Of a DNA stretch of 34,863 nt, positions 10,693-18,729 are shown in pieces; position 1 is the first letter of the stretch, and every line of letters begins with the position of its first letter. The translations under genes and the position numbers were made by a program. The stretch is from contig CANOIR010000021.1 in the NCBI GenBank assembly GCA_947566125.1, positions 1 through 34,863 of the forward strand, written 5' to 3'. Below the pieces are notes generated by a model that saw only the letters and a list, made by a program, of their open reading frames with translations, did not search any database and was not told the DNA's origin. The DNA is from an uncultured Ruminococcus sp. Lineage in GTDB: Bacteria > Bacillota > Clostridia > Oscillospirales > Ruminococcaceae.

Positions 10693-10716
10693 GTGTTAAC
10701 CCATAACATATGCTCC
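10693..10716 (+). repeat. attR of the dpaA element
   Basis: Right junction: the 17-bp arm GTGTTAACCCATAACAT (10693-10709), a 5-nt spacer (atgct), and core CC (10715-10716), followed by dpaA sequence (tggaaaagttgca). Distance and arm mirror attL. A circle joined at CC would carry a near-palindromic attP, and the repaired chromosome would carry gcatcaggactt-CC-tggaaaagttgca as attB. Confidence 0.85.
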
Positions 10717-10795
10717 TGGAAAAGTTGCACCCAAAACAGCGGGAATACTCCTTGCCGACGCTGTGATACGAATATTAGAGGAGCGAGTGACATGA
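10717..10795 (+). pseudogene. dpaA: 3' part of dpaA, displaced by the element
   Basis: Read in the frame set by joining 5915 to 10717, this gives Pro265 followed by 25 codons beginning GKVAPKTAG and ending ILEERVT, then TGA at 10793-10795. This is the conserved C-terminus missing from the 5' part (family pattern GLPGKVAP.TAG and a final helix). It has no start codon of its own and cannot be translated alone. The stop overlaps the dpaB start as ATGA (10792-10795), the normal coupling of a dpaAB operon. The fragment is undamaged, with no stop or frameshift, which argues for continuing use rather than decay. Confidence 0.92.
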
Positions 10796-11373
10796 AAAAG
10801 CTTTTGGGCAAAAGAATTGGCTTTGCGGTGACCGGTTCTTTTTGTACCTTTGAGCCTGCTTTTAAATCGGCAGAGGCTCTTGTTTCAGCAGGAGCAGAAC
10901 TTATACCGATATTCTCCGAACACGCAGCGTCATTTGACACACGTTTCGGAAAGGCAGCCGACCATATTCGCCGCATGGAAGAAATAAGCGGTAGGAAGGC
11001 TATTCTTAGCATTGCAGATGCTGAGCCATTAGGCCCTAAAGATCTTCTTGACTGCATAGCAGTTTGTCCGTGTACGTCAAATACTATGAGTAAACTTGTT
11101 TATGGCGTTGTGGATACCACTGTTACTATGGCTGTCAAGTCTATGCTTAGAAATTCAAAACCGATAGTGCTTGCTATTGCTACAAATGATGCACTCAGAT
11201 GCAGTGGAAAAAATATAGGATTTCTTATGAATACAAGAAATTATTACTTTGTGCCTTTCCGTCAGGACGCACCGGATAAAAAACCTGCATCTATGGTAGC
11301 TTTATTTGAAAAGCTTCCTGATACGATTATATCAGCATTTGATGGAAATCAAATTCAACCTTTAATAATATAG
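10792..11373 (+). CDS. dpaB: Dipicolinate synthase subunit B (flavoprotein)
   Basis: DpaB (SpoVFB), partner of DpaA in dipicolinate synthesis in the mother cell; 193 residues, close to the roughly 200 of the family. Landmarks: GKRIGFAVTGSFCTFEPAF (flavoprotein N-terminus), DTRFGKA, AEPLGPKDLLDC, ATNDALR and VPFRQDAPDKKP. The start is ATG 10792 with GAGGAG at 10778-10783, 8 nt upstream. An upstream extension of the frame to 10693 runs through dpaA and att sequence and is not real. While the element is present there is no promoter directly in front of dpaB other than possible read-through from the recombinase gene. Excision would restore transcription from the dpaA promoter. Confidence 0.93.
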   Translation: MKKLLGKRIGFAVTGSFCTFEPAFKSAEALVSAGAELIPIFSEHAASFDTRFGKAADHIRRMEEISGRKAILSIADAEPLGPKDLLDCIAVCPCTSNTMSKLVYGVVDTTVTMAVKSMLRNSKPIVLAIATNDALRCSGKNIGFLMNTRNYYFVPFRQDAPDKKPASMVALFEKLPDTIISAFDGNQIQPLII

Positions 11374-11419
11374 AAGAGTAGAATCGTTAAAAAAATTCTG
11401 CCATAATATTTTTAATCTA

Positions 11420-11456
11420 CCGCCTATCTGCGATTTTGTAGATGGGCGGTTTTTTT
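11420..11456 (+). terminator. Terminator after dpaB
   Basis: Stem CCGCCTATCT (11420-11429) with AGATGGGCGG (11440-11449), one G-T pair, followed by seven T. Confidence 0.9.
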
Positions 11457-11472
11457 GAAAGAAGGAAATATT

Positions 11473-12405
11473 ATGGTAAGTATTATTGCATCTCAGTCAA
11501 TCATTATGCTGTTGCTTATTCTTGTTGGCGTTCTTGCTTATCGCCTTAAGATAATTACACGTGACGGCGGAAAACAGCTCTCTGCATTGGTTTTGGAAAT
11601 AGTAACTCCTGTGCTTGTTGTTCATGCCTATATGGATGTTGAATACAGTAGTGAGCTTGTGGTGAATTTGCTCTGGACATTTGCATTGGCGACCGTTTCT
11701 TATATTGTTACTATATTTGGTGCAATGTTGCTGTTCCGAAAGAAAGAGGGAAGAGAAACTGCTATAGAGCGTTTTTCAGCAATTTATAGTAATTGCGGTT
11801 TCATGGGAATTCCTCTTGCAAGTGCGCTTTATGGTGCTGAAGGTGTTCTTTATGTAACAGCATTTCTAACAGTATTCTTTTTCTTTTCATGGACGCATGG
11901 AATCATTCTGCTTACTGGCAAGTTTAATATGAAACAAGTTCTAAAGGTTCTGCGTTCACCTACGATAATAGCTATAGTTATTGGTCTTATTCTTTATTTT
12001 ACACAGTTTAGACTGCCTTCTGTTATTACACAAACCATGAATTTTATATCCGATCTTAATACACCTCTTGCTATGATAGCTTCTGGTGTCAGTGTGGCTC
12101 AAGCCAATATTTTAAATGCATTAAAAAATTTCCGTGTGTATTATGCATCTATTGGCAGACTTTTGATTTTGCCGTTCCTCACGCTTATAATGTGCCTTTT
12201 ATGCGGTTTTGTTGCCGAAGAAGTACGTATAGTAGTACTGCTTTTAGCAGCAGCTCCATCAGCTGCAATGTGTACGCTACAGTGCCAAAAACTTGGGCTT
12301 CATGATACCTATGCATCTCAAATTTTTGCAATGACTACTATTTTGTCTGTGGGTACACTTCCTCTTATGGTAAAGCTCTTTGAACTTTTGCTTAATATTA
12401 TGTGA
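11473..12405 (+). CDS. AEC-family membrane transporter (auxin efflux carrier type)
   Basis: 310-residue integral membrane protein with about ten hydrophobic segments in two halves. YSNCGFMGIPLASALYG in the first half and LAMIASGVSVA in the second are typical of the AEC family (PF03547), whose bacterial members export or exchange small organic acids such as malate or malonate. The substrate cannot be told from sequence. ATG 11473 follows GAAGGA by 6 nt; the gene starts 16 bp after the dpaB terminator. No terminator separates it from the regulator at 12494. Confidence 0.85.
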   Translation: MVSIIASQSIIMLLLILVGVLAYRLKIITRDGGKQLSALVLEIVTPVLVVHAYMDVEYSSELVVNLLWTFALATVSYIVTIFGAMLLFRKKEGRETAIERFSAIYSNCGFMGIPLASALYGAEGVLYVTAFLTVFFFFSWTHGIILLTGKFNMKQVLKVLRSPTIIAIVIGLILYFTQFRLPSVITQTMNFISDLNTPLAMIASGVSVAQANILNALKNFRVYYASIGRLLILPFLTLIMCLLCGFVAEEVRIVVLLLAAAPSAAMCTLQCQKLGLHDTYASQIFAMTTILSVGTLPLMVKLFELLLNIM

Positions 12406-12493
12406 TATATGAAAGTGATTTCAAAGTGTGTGATTATAGCTTTGAAGCAGAAATATATATTGTGCTTTTTTGAAAGGGTTAAGGGAAAAATGA

Positions 12494-13735
12494 ATGCTTG
12501 AATATGGAATAAATAAATTTAATTTAAACATGGTAAACAGGGCACAGATCATGCGTGTTATATGGGAATATGGACCGATTTCACGTTCTGATATTGCCGA
12601 TAAGCTTTGTATGACACGTGCTGCTATAACAGTTATAACAAATAAAATGATAGAAGAGGGAATTATAATTGAAGCAGGCAAATCTGCAACACCTGAAAGG
12701 AGTGAAGTCAGCAAGGGCAGACGAAAAGTACCTCTTGATATAAATTATAATAACTGTCTTCAAATAGGGGTATATATTGATAAATATAATATATCAATAG
12801 GTCTTGCAACGATAAAAGGAGATGTTCTGGAAAAGTATAACATTGAAATTTTTCAGGAAATGTCTTTGTCTGAAATAGCAGGAGTTATTGAGAAAACAAT
12901 TAAGCAAATATTGCTTAACAGCTGTCTTAAAGAAGAAAATATCTCTGGTATTGGAATAGGTATAATGCCGGATATGTACGAGTACATTTCAAAAGAACTT
13001 GAATGTGACGAACTTTATTATTACATTCAAAAAGTTATAAATGAAAAAATAGGCGTACCGGTATTTGCAGAAAATGCACTCTCTCAATTAGCGATTTTTT
13101 GTTGGAGTAAAGATAAATGTGACGGCAAACATTGTAAGAGTGGATTTCTTTATTCTGATTATGAAAATATTTATTTGAACACAATTTTAAATATGCCTTC
13201 ACTTTTTGAAAATATAAATAATATTATAGATGTAAATTCACTTTGTGTAAATCCTCACGGCTTTGAAGCTAATGGAAGTGTAAAGGGTTCTGTTAAGTCG
13301 GAGCTTACACAAAAGGCGATTGTCAGAAGAATCGGAGAGATATATAGCGAAAGTAAAACGCCTGCACTTTATAAGCTTACAGGCGGTAAAATGAGAAGTA
13401 TCACTATTTCACAAATAATGACAGCAGTTAGCCTTGGTGATGATTTGTTAATACCACTTAAAGATAAGCTGTTATGTGAACTTTGTCTGCTTATAAATAA
13501 TATTATCTGTATAACCGGTGTGAAAAACATTTACTTTTATAAATTCGGGTTTAATGAGCAACAACTTTATGAGCTGGAAAATCATTATAAAAAGATATTT
13601 GACAGTACAATTTGTGCTAAACTTTATGTTTGTGATATAAATGATAGTCATAGATTTATATGCGGAAGTTTTTATGCTGTTCTAAAAGGTTTGTTTAGCG
13701 TAAGCAATAAGGACGTAAGCAGTGAAATATCATAA
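12494..13735 (+). CDS. ROK-family-like transcriptional regulator
   Basis: 413 residues. An N-terminal winged helix-turn-helix (about 15-75, GPISRSDIADKLCMTRAAIT) precedes a degenerate ROK-like domain (IGVYIDKYNISIGLATIKG, then GIGIGIMPD). ROK repressors sense sugars or sugar phosphates. Here the glycine-rich ATP-site pattern of the kinases is absent, and the zinc motif CxCGxxGCxE is replaced by KCDGKHCKSG, so ligand binding may differ from the family. ATG 12494 follows AAGGG by 8 nt. It lies 88 bp after the AEC transporter on the same strand and may control it (inference). Confidence 0.72.
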   Translation: MLEYGINKFNLNMVNRAQIMRVIWEYGPISRSDIADKLCMTRAAITVITNKMIEEGIIIEAGKSATPERSEVSKGRRKVPLDINYNNCLQIGVYIDKYNISIGLATIKGDVLEKYNIEIFQEMSLSEIAGVIEKTIKQILLNSCLKEENISGIGIGIMPDMYEYISKELECDELYYYIQKVINEKIGVPVFAENALSQLAIFCWSKDKCDGKHCKSGFLYSDYENIYLNTILNMPSLFENINNIIDVNSLCVNPHGFEANGSVKGSVKSELTQKAIVRRIGEIYSESKTPALYKLTGGKMRSITISQIMTAVSLGDDLLIPLKDKLLCELCLLINNIICITGVKNIYFYKFGFNEQQLYELENHYKKIFDSTICAKLYVCDINDSHRFICGSFYAVLKGLFSVSNKDVSSEIS

Positions 13736-13787
13736 AATTAAAACAAAATAATATAATAAATTTTATGTGTATTTTACTCACGAACAC

Positions 13788-13816
13788 TTGCACATGACTG
13801 ATAGATATGATATAAT
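13788..13816 (+). promoter_or_regulatory. Sigma-A promoter of the aminotransferase gene
   Basis: TTGCAC (13788-13793), 17-bp spacer, TATAAT (13811-13816), about 60 bp before the start codon. Confidence 0.7.
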
Positions 13817-13876
13817 AAATTTTAGAATATATCATTTTATTTAAAATGAGAAAATACGAAAGGAGTAGGATTCATT

Positions 13877-15169
13877 TTGGGATCCGATGTGGTTGATATG
13901 AAGTTATCAGAAATGAATAAGGAAACTTTGGAGCAGTTTTTAGCTGATTGTAAGGCTCAGTATTTAGATTTTCAGGCAGAAAATTTAAAGCTGGATATGT
14001 CAAGAGGTAAACCGTCTCCAAAGCAGCTTGATTTGAGCTTAGATATGATAGATTGCTTAAAGCGTGACGATTATAAAGCAGCTAATGGTTTGGACTGCCG
14101 TAACTATGGTGTACTGGACGGTTTGCCGGAGGCTAAGGAATTCTTTTCAAATATGCTTGGTGTAGATCCATCTAATGTTATGGTTTTTGGTAACTCAAGC
14201 CTTAATATAATGTATTGGGCAATGTCTGTTGCAATGACAAATGGTGTTTTGGGCGGCGAGCCATGGAGTAAGCTTCCTAAGGTAAAGTTCCTGTGTCCTG
14301 TCCCAGGTTATGACCGTCACTTTGCAGTAAGTGAATATTTCGGCATGGAAATGGTAAATATTCCTATGAATGAAGACGGTCCTGATATGGATATGATAGA
14401 AAAGCTTGTTGCAGAAGATGACAGCATTAAGGGCGTTTGGTGTGTACCTATGTATTCAAATCCAGGCGGTGTTGTATATAGTGATGAGGTTATAAAGCGT
14501 TTTGCAGCACTTAAACCAAAGGCAAAGGATTTCCGTATCTTTTGGGATAATGCTTATTGTGTACATCACCTGGTTGACAATCCTCCTGTACAGGCAAATC
14601 TTATGGAAGAAGCAAAGAAGGTTGGCAATGAGGATATTTGCTATATGTTTGCTTCTACCTCAAAGATCACATTTCCGGGCAATGGTATTGCTGTTATGGC
14701 AGCAAGCGATAAGAACCTTGCGTGCTTAAAAAAGTCACTGGGCTTTGCAACTATCGGATATGATAAAATCAATCAGCTTAGACATTTGAGATTTTTCGAT
14801 GACAATTTTGAGAATCTTATTAAGCATATGAAGAAGCATAAGGATCTTATTGCACCTAAGTTTGCTATTGTAGAGAATACTCTTGAAAGTGAGCTTAAGG
14901 AGCTTGGCATAGCTAATTGGTCTAATCCTCAGGGTGGATACTTTATTTCATTCAATCAGGCTGGCTGTGCAAAGAGAATTGTTTCCCTCTGTAAGGAAGC
15001 AGGTGTTGTATTGACAGGTGCCGGTGCATCATTCCCTTATGGCAAGGATCCACTGGACGAGAACATCAGACTTTCCCCTACATTCCCAACAGAAGAAGAA
15101 CTTCAGAAGGCTATGAACGTATTTGTATGCAGTGCAAAGATTGCTGCTGCTGAAAAGCTTATGGGCTGA
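13877..15169 (+). CDS. Aspartate aminotransferase, class Ic type (PLP-dependent)
   Basis: 430 residues. Fold-type I aminotransferase moving the amino group between aspartate/oxaloacetate and glutamate/2-oxoglutarate. LDMSRGKPSPKQLDLS at the N-terminus, YGVLDGLPEAKEFFS, VPMYSNPGG, FWDNAY and the PLP lysine in STSKITFPGNG (Lys263) match the Corynebacterium-type aspartate aminotransferases (PF12897). The start is TTG 13877, 11 nt after AGGAG (13861-13865). The in-frame ATG at 13898 has no ribosome site, though it cannot be excluded. It has its own promoter and lies 22 bp before the lipoprotein coding start region. Confidence 0.87.
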   Translation: MGSDVVDMKLSEMNKETLEQFLADCKAQYLDFQAENLKLDMSRGKPSPKQLDLSLDMIDCLKRDDYKAANGLDCRNYGVLDGLPEAKEFFSNMLGVDPSNVMVFGNSSLNIMYWAMSVAMTNGVLGGEPWSKLPKVKFLCPVPGYDRHFAVSEYFGMEMVNIPMNEDGPDMDMIEKLVAEDDSIKGVWCVPMYSNPGGVVYSDEVIKRFAALKPKAKDFRIFWDNAYCVHHLVDNPPVQANLMEEAKKVGNEDICYMFASTSKITFPGNGIAVMAASDKNLACLKKSLGFATIGYDKINQLRHLRFFDDNFENLIKHMKKHKDLIAPKFAIVENTLESELKELGIANWSNPQGGYFISFNQAGCAKRIVSLCKEAGVVLTGAGASFPYGKDPLDENIRLSPTFPTEEELQKAMNVFVCSAKIAAAEKLMG

Positions 15170-15176
15170 GTTTGAT

Positions 15177-15230
15177 AAGGAGAATTTAATAATGAAGAAA
15201 ATAAAGGAGAATTTAATAATGAAGAAAATA
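15177..15230 (+). repeat. 27-bp tandem duplication carrying ribosome site and start codon
   Basis: Two perfect 27-bp copies (15177-15203 and 15204-15230), each beginning AAGGAGAATTTAATAATG. Both copies place an ATG in the same frame (15192 and 15219), so the next gene has two equal initiation signals. Confidence 0.9.
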
Positions 15231-15659
15231 ATAGTTGCTGCTGCTTTGATGTGCACATTGTTTGTGGGCTGTGAAGTATCGTCTTCAGCTTCACTTACAT
15301 TCAATGTTGAAACTGGTGATAATATAAATGTTGAGCTTGATACACATAAAAATGATTATGAGTTGAAGGCAGATGGAAGCAGATTTCTTGTTAAGGAAGA
15401 AGATAATGAGATCCTGAAGGGAATTTTCTTGACAACAGATATGTATGACCAGTATGAAGCGTCAATAATGGAAACAGGTACGATTCTTGAAGATGGTGAT
15501 TACCTTTTTTATGAATATGAAGGTGAAGCTGGTACTGAAAGAAACATTCTTTTAATGGTGCCGGATTCAGAAACAGGTATTATTATTGGCAGTCTTGAAT
15601 CTGAAGATAAGGTAAGAGATGCATATAGTAAGCTTTCATTCAGCAATGAAAAAGAGTAA
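15219..15659 (+). CDS. Small lipoprotein of unknown function
   Basis: 146 residues from ATG 15219. A short basic N-terminus and hydrophobic stretch lead to the lipobox LFVGC with Cys18 as the lipidation site. The mature part is acidic and beta-rich, without a domain I recognise. From the alternative ATG 15192 the protein gains nine residues (MKKIKENLI) before the signal sequence. This start is usable because the ribosome site is duplicated, but it gives a less typical signal peptide. It probably shares the transcript of the aminotransferase and ends at the terminator at 15695. Confidence 0.75.
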   Translation: MKKIIVAAALMCTLFVGCEVSSSASLTFNVETGDNINVELDTHKNDYELKADGSRFLVKEEDNEILKGIFLTTDMYDQYEASIMETGTILEDGDYLFYEYEGEAGTERNILLMVPDSETGIIIGSLESEDKVRDAYSKLSFSNEKE

Positions 15660-15694
15660 TATATTGAAGTGAAAAAATTATAATTGATATAATA

Positions 15695-15734
15695 AAAAGG
15701 CTGTTGCAGTTCAAAATCACTGCAACAGCCTTTT
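15695..15734. terminator. Bidirectional terminator between the lipoprotein and lysR
   Basis: Perfect 16-bp stem (15695-15710 with 15719-15734), core ggctgttgcag, with A/T flanks serving both converging transcripts. Same core as at 4875. Confidence 0.9.
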
Positions 15735-15735
15735 G

Positions 15736-16617
15736 TTAATTTATATATGCTTGTTTGTGTATGTATTCTCCAATGAAATTGAAAAATTTCTGAGCTTCTG
15801 TCTGCACAGCTTCTTCATTAGCTGTAAGCCGTATTACTATATCTCTTCTGCAAATAGGTTCTTTAATTGGCAGCATTAAAACTTCGCTCATTTCGTTTTT
15901 ACCCCATGTATAATGTGGCCAAAATCCTACTCCAAGGCCGGCAGAGATAAGATTTTGTACTGCACCTGGACTGTCGCTTTCAAATATTGTTTTAGGAGTA
16001 AATCCTGATTGCATACAAAATCCATCACATATTTTTCTAAATGCTTTTGAAGCTGTAAGGCTTATAAAATTTTCATCTTTAAGAGCGCAAAGTGAAATTT
16101 CATTTAAGCAGCGAAATTTTTCATTGCATGGAACAGCAAGAAAAATATCTTCTGTAAATATCATAAATTTATCAAGGCTTTTTTTCGGCATTGTAAATTG
16201 ATCTATAGTAGATATAGTTATATCAGCATCTTTATATTCTGAATTTTGCATTACCTGAAAGTGAATGTCACCATGTTCTTGCTGATATTGTATAAGAGCC
16301 TTTGTAACCATTGCAGAGGCAGCCAGCACATTTATATGAAGTGTATTCTTTCTGACATTTGCCATCTCTTGTATGTGTTCAGGTATTTGTTCAAGTGTTT
16401 GTAAAACAGGTGTTATTCTTTCTTTTAAATATGATCCGTATTCTGTAAGTACAATATTTCTGCCGCTTTTTCTAAAGAGTTTTACCCCTAATTCTTTTTC
16501 CAATCGGTGTATGCCTTGAGTTAAAGCAGGTTGAGCAACATTTAGTTGTTCTGCTGTTCTTGTAACATGAAGATTTCTTGCAACTTCGTAAAAATAATGC
16601 AGCTGCAATAACTCCAT
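15736..16617 (-). CDS. LysR-family transcriptional regulator
   Basis: 293 residues, the normal LysR length. The N-terminal helix-turn-helix (1-60: LHYFYEVARNLHVTRTAEQL, then VAQPALTQGIHRLEKELG) is followed by a periplasmic-binding-type effector domain. The ribosome site AAGGAGG lies just before ATG 16617. It lies 40 bp after rnfB on the same strand with no terminator between, so it is likely transcribed as the last gene of the rnf operon. A role in controlling rnf or redox genes is only inferred from position; the effector is unknown. Confidence 0.88.
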   Translation of the reverse strand: MELLQLHYFYEVARNLHVTRTAEQLNVAQPALTQGIHRLEKELGVKLFRKSGRNIVLTEYGSYLKERITPVLQTLEQIPEHIQEMANVRKNTLHINVLAASAMVTKALIQYQQEHGDIHFQVMQNSEYKDADITISTIDQFTMPKKSLDKFMIFTEDIFLAVPCNEKFRCLNEISLCALKDENFISLTASKAFRKICDGFCMQSGFTPKTIFESDSPGAVQNLISAGLGVGFWPHYTWGKNEMSEVLMLPIKEPICRRDIVIRLTANEEAVQTEAQKFFNFIGEYIHKQAYIN

Positions 16618-16657
16618 ATAAAGCCTCCTTAATCAGTAATATAAATATTTTATAGAA

Positions 16658-17446
16658 TTATTTTTTTATAATAGAACCCCTTGGGCATTCTTTTGCACAA
16701 AGTCCGCAGGATACGCACTTGTCATAGTCAATAACAGCGTGAAAATCCTTTATTTCTATTGCACCAAGTCTGCATACCTTTACACATTTTCCGCAGCCTA
16801 TGCATGAACTTTTGCAAGCTTTTACTGCTGCTGCACCCGTATCTTTTGATGAGCATAGTACATCAACTTTTTTCTTTATGCTTCTGAGTTCTATAAGGTT
16901 ATTAGGACATGCAGAGGCACATTTTCCACATGAAATACATTCTTCTGTACATATAGCAGCTATTCCATTTTTTATTGTTATACATCCTTTAGGACATACC
17001 GCAGCACAATCGCCAAGACCTAGGCAGCCATGCATACAAGAGCCTGTACCACCATAAAAGCGTTTAGCAGAGGAACAAGTTTGTACTCCATCAAAGTTAA
17101 ATACTCTGCTTGTTGAATTGCAGTCACCTTTGCAATGGAGAACTGGGATTTTCTTTTCTGATGCTGAAACATCAGCACCCATTATATTGCCTATTATAGC
17201 AGCAGCATCTGCTCCTCCGGGTGAACATAGATTCATAGGTGCATTTTTATTTACAATAGCGTCAGCATAATCTGCACAGCCGGCATATCCGCAGCCGCCG
17301 CAGTTTGCACCAGGCAAACTTTCGCTTATTTTTTCAGTTCTAGGATCAGTCTTAACGGCAAAGATCTTTGATAAAACAGTTAGCAAAATTCCAAATAAAA
17401 TGCCCATTATTACAAATATCACAATAGGGTAAATATAGCTTTCCAT
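16658..17446 (-). CDS. rnfB: Rnf complex ferredoxin subunit B
   Basis: 262 residues. RnfB takes electrons from reduced ferredoxin into the membrane Rnf complex, which drives ion export while reducing NAD. It has one N-terminal membrane helix, then the CGGCGYAGC cluster motif. Further Cys-rich motifs follow: CMHGCLGLGDC, CTEECISCGKC, CKSSCIGCGKC and CVSCGLCAKECP, giving several 4Fe-4S clusters. Last rnf gene in the order C-D-G-E-A-B. Confidence 0.95.
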   Translation of the reverse strand: MESYIYPIVIFVIMGILFGILLTVLSKIFAVKTDPRTEKISESLPGANCGGCGYAGCADYADAIVNKNAPMNLCSPGGADAAAIIGNIMGADVSASEKKIPVLHCKGDCNSTSRVFNFDGVQTCSSAKRFYGGTGSCMHGCLGLGDCAAVCPKGCITIKNGIAAICTEECISCGKCASACPNNLIELRSIKKKVDVLCSSKDTGAAAVKACKSSCIGCGKCVKVCRLGAIEIKDFHAVIDYDKCVSCGLCAKECPRGSIIKK

Positions 17447-17470
17447 ATTTTAAATCTCCTTATGGTACAA

Positions 17471-18055
17471 TTACTGACCAAGTCCGCCAAAGCCTAAAAA
17501 GCTCATGGAAACTATAGCCGCTGCAACTAATGTAGCAGGTATTCCACGAAACATCTCAGGTGTTTCGCTTTCAGATTCATCTACACGTGAACGCACACCG
17601 GAGAATATGACCATTGCCAATGCAAAGCCTATTCCCGAGAATGCAGCATTTACTATAGATTCAAGGAATGTGTAACTTTCATCTATGTTCATAATAGTAA
17701 CACCAAGCACAGCACAGTTTGTGGTGATCAGCGGAAGATAAACGCCAAGTGTTTTATAAAGCGGCGGCATTAGCTTTTTAATAACTATTTCAAGGAGTTG
17801 TACAAATACTGCTATTACCAAAATAAATGCAACAGTACGCAGATAAGTAAGTTCCAAGGGTGCTAAAATAAAATTATAAATTGGATATGTAACGAGAGAT
17901 GCACATATCATTACAAATATAACAGCAGCACCCATTCCTATACTTGAATCAATCTTTTTGGAAACGCCAAGAAACGGACAGCAGCCGTAAAATTTTGACA
18001 GTACAAAGTTATTTGTAAGTACTGCTGCGATTATAATTCCTATTAGAGTGTTCAT
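17471..18055 (-). CDS. rnfA: Rnf complex membrane subunit A
   Basis: 194 residues, six membrane helices. LSKFYGCCPFLGVSKK and LITTNCAVLGV are the paired Cys-bearing motifs that RnfA shares with RnfE; together they hold a membrane-embedded iron-sulfur centre. The start overlaps the rnfE stop by 4 nt. The gap to rnfB is 24 nt. Confidence 0.95.
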   Translation of the reverse strand: MNTLIGIIIAAVLTNNFVLSKFYGCCPFLGVSKKIDSSIGMGAAVIFVMICASLVTYPIYNFILAPLELTYLRTVAFILVIAVFVQLLEIVIKKLMPPLYKTLGVYLPLITTNCAVLGVTIMNIDESYTFLESIVNAAFSGIGFALAMVIFSGVRSRVDESESETPEMFRGIPATLVAAAIVSMSFLGFGGLGQ

Positions 18056-18729
18056 GCTTCAGCCTCCTCACATTTTGCGTTGCAAGCAGACGCATTAGGG
18101 CAGTTTGCACAGCCAAATTTTTTAGGCGGTTTGCGGTTTGAAAGTTTAGAAACTACTGCAATGAGTATTCCCAATACAAAGAATCCACCTGCTGGCATAA
18201 CGAAAAGTGACATTGTGTGACCTACCATACCCGGTATAGTAAGTCCCAGCCATGTGCCTGAACCAAATATTTCACGAACGCTTCCCATCAGGAATAATGC
18301 CAGAGTAAATCCTAAGCCCATTCCTATACCATCACACACAGATGCAAGCGGTTTATTTTTGCTTGCGAACATTTCGGCTCTTCCAAGAATTATACAGTTT
18401 ACAGTGATCAGTTCAAGAAATGCACCTAAGCTTGTATAGAGAGATGGCACAAATCCATGCAGCAAAAATTGTATAAGAGTTACAAATGTTGCAATGATTA
18501 CTATATAGCATGGAAGTTTTACTTGAGAAGGTATAAGCTTTCTCAGAAGGCATATAACAAGGTTTGAACATATTAAAACAAACATTGTGGAAAGTCCCAT
18601 TCCTATGCCATTGAAGGCACTGGTTGTTACTGCGAGTGTTGGACACATACCTAAAAGCGATACAAATACCGGATTTTCTTTTAAAATTCCCTTTTTAAGA
18701 ACGTTTAAATTGCTTTTTGAATCACTCAC
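18052..18729 (-). CDS. rnfE: Rnf complex membrane subunit E
   Basis: 225 residues, six membrane helices, homologous to RnfA (VSLLGMCPTLAVTT and ELITVNCIILGRAE). The C-terminus carries a Cys-rich tail (CANCPNASACNAKC) that could bind an extra metal centre; this is an observation without assigned role. The start overlaps the rnfG stop by 8 nt. Confidence 0.94.
   Translation of the reverse strand: MSDSKSNLNVLKKGILKENPVFVSLLGMCPTLAVTTSAFNGIGMGLSTMFVLICSNLVICLLRKLIPSQVKLPCYIVIIATFVTLIQFLLHGFVPSLYTSLGAFLELITVNCIILGRAEMFASKNKPLASVCDGIGMGLGFTLALFLMGSVREIFGSGTWLGLTIPGMVGHTMSLFVMPAGGFFVLGILIAVVSKLSNRKPPKKFGCANCPNASACNAKCEEAEA

Larger units (their letters stand above)
5914..10716 (+). mobile_element. 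4.8-kb serine-recombinase intervening element inserted in dpaA (skin-like)
   Basis: The element is bounded by CC dinucleotides at 5914-5915 and 10715-10716 and is 4,801 bp long. The left end interrupts dpaA after codon 264; the right end is followed by the rest of dpaA in the correct frame. It carries a dockerin protein, a cohesin protein and a serine recombinase, all on the same strand as dpaA. The ends carry 17-bp arms, ATGTTATAGGTTGACAC (5921-5937) and GTGTTAACCCATAACAT (10693-10709). They are inverted repeats with 15 of 17 positions matching, each exactly 5 bp from the CC. This is seen directly. By analogy with the B. subtilis skin element (sigK, SpoIVCA) and SPbeta (spsM, SprA), excision in the mother cell is inferred. 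No phage structural genes, conjugation genes or separate excision factor are visible. Confidence 0.92.

Noticed and set aside
10693..10791. N-terminal extension of dpaB
   Set aside because: This part runs through attR and the dpaA 3' part; the real start is ATG 10792 with its own ribosome site.
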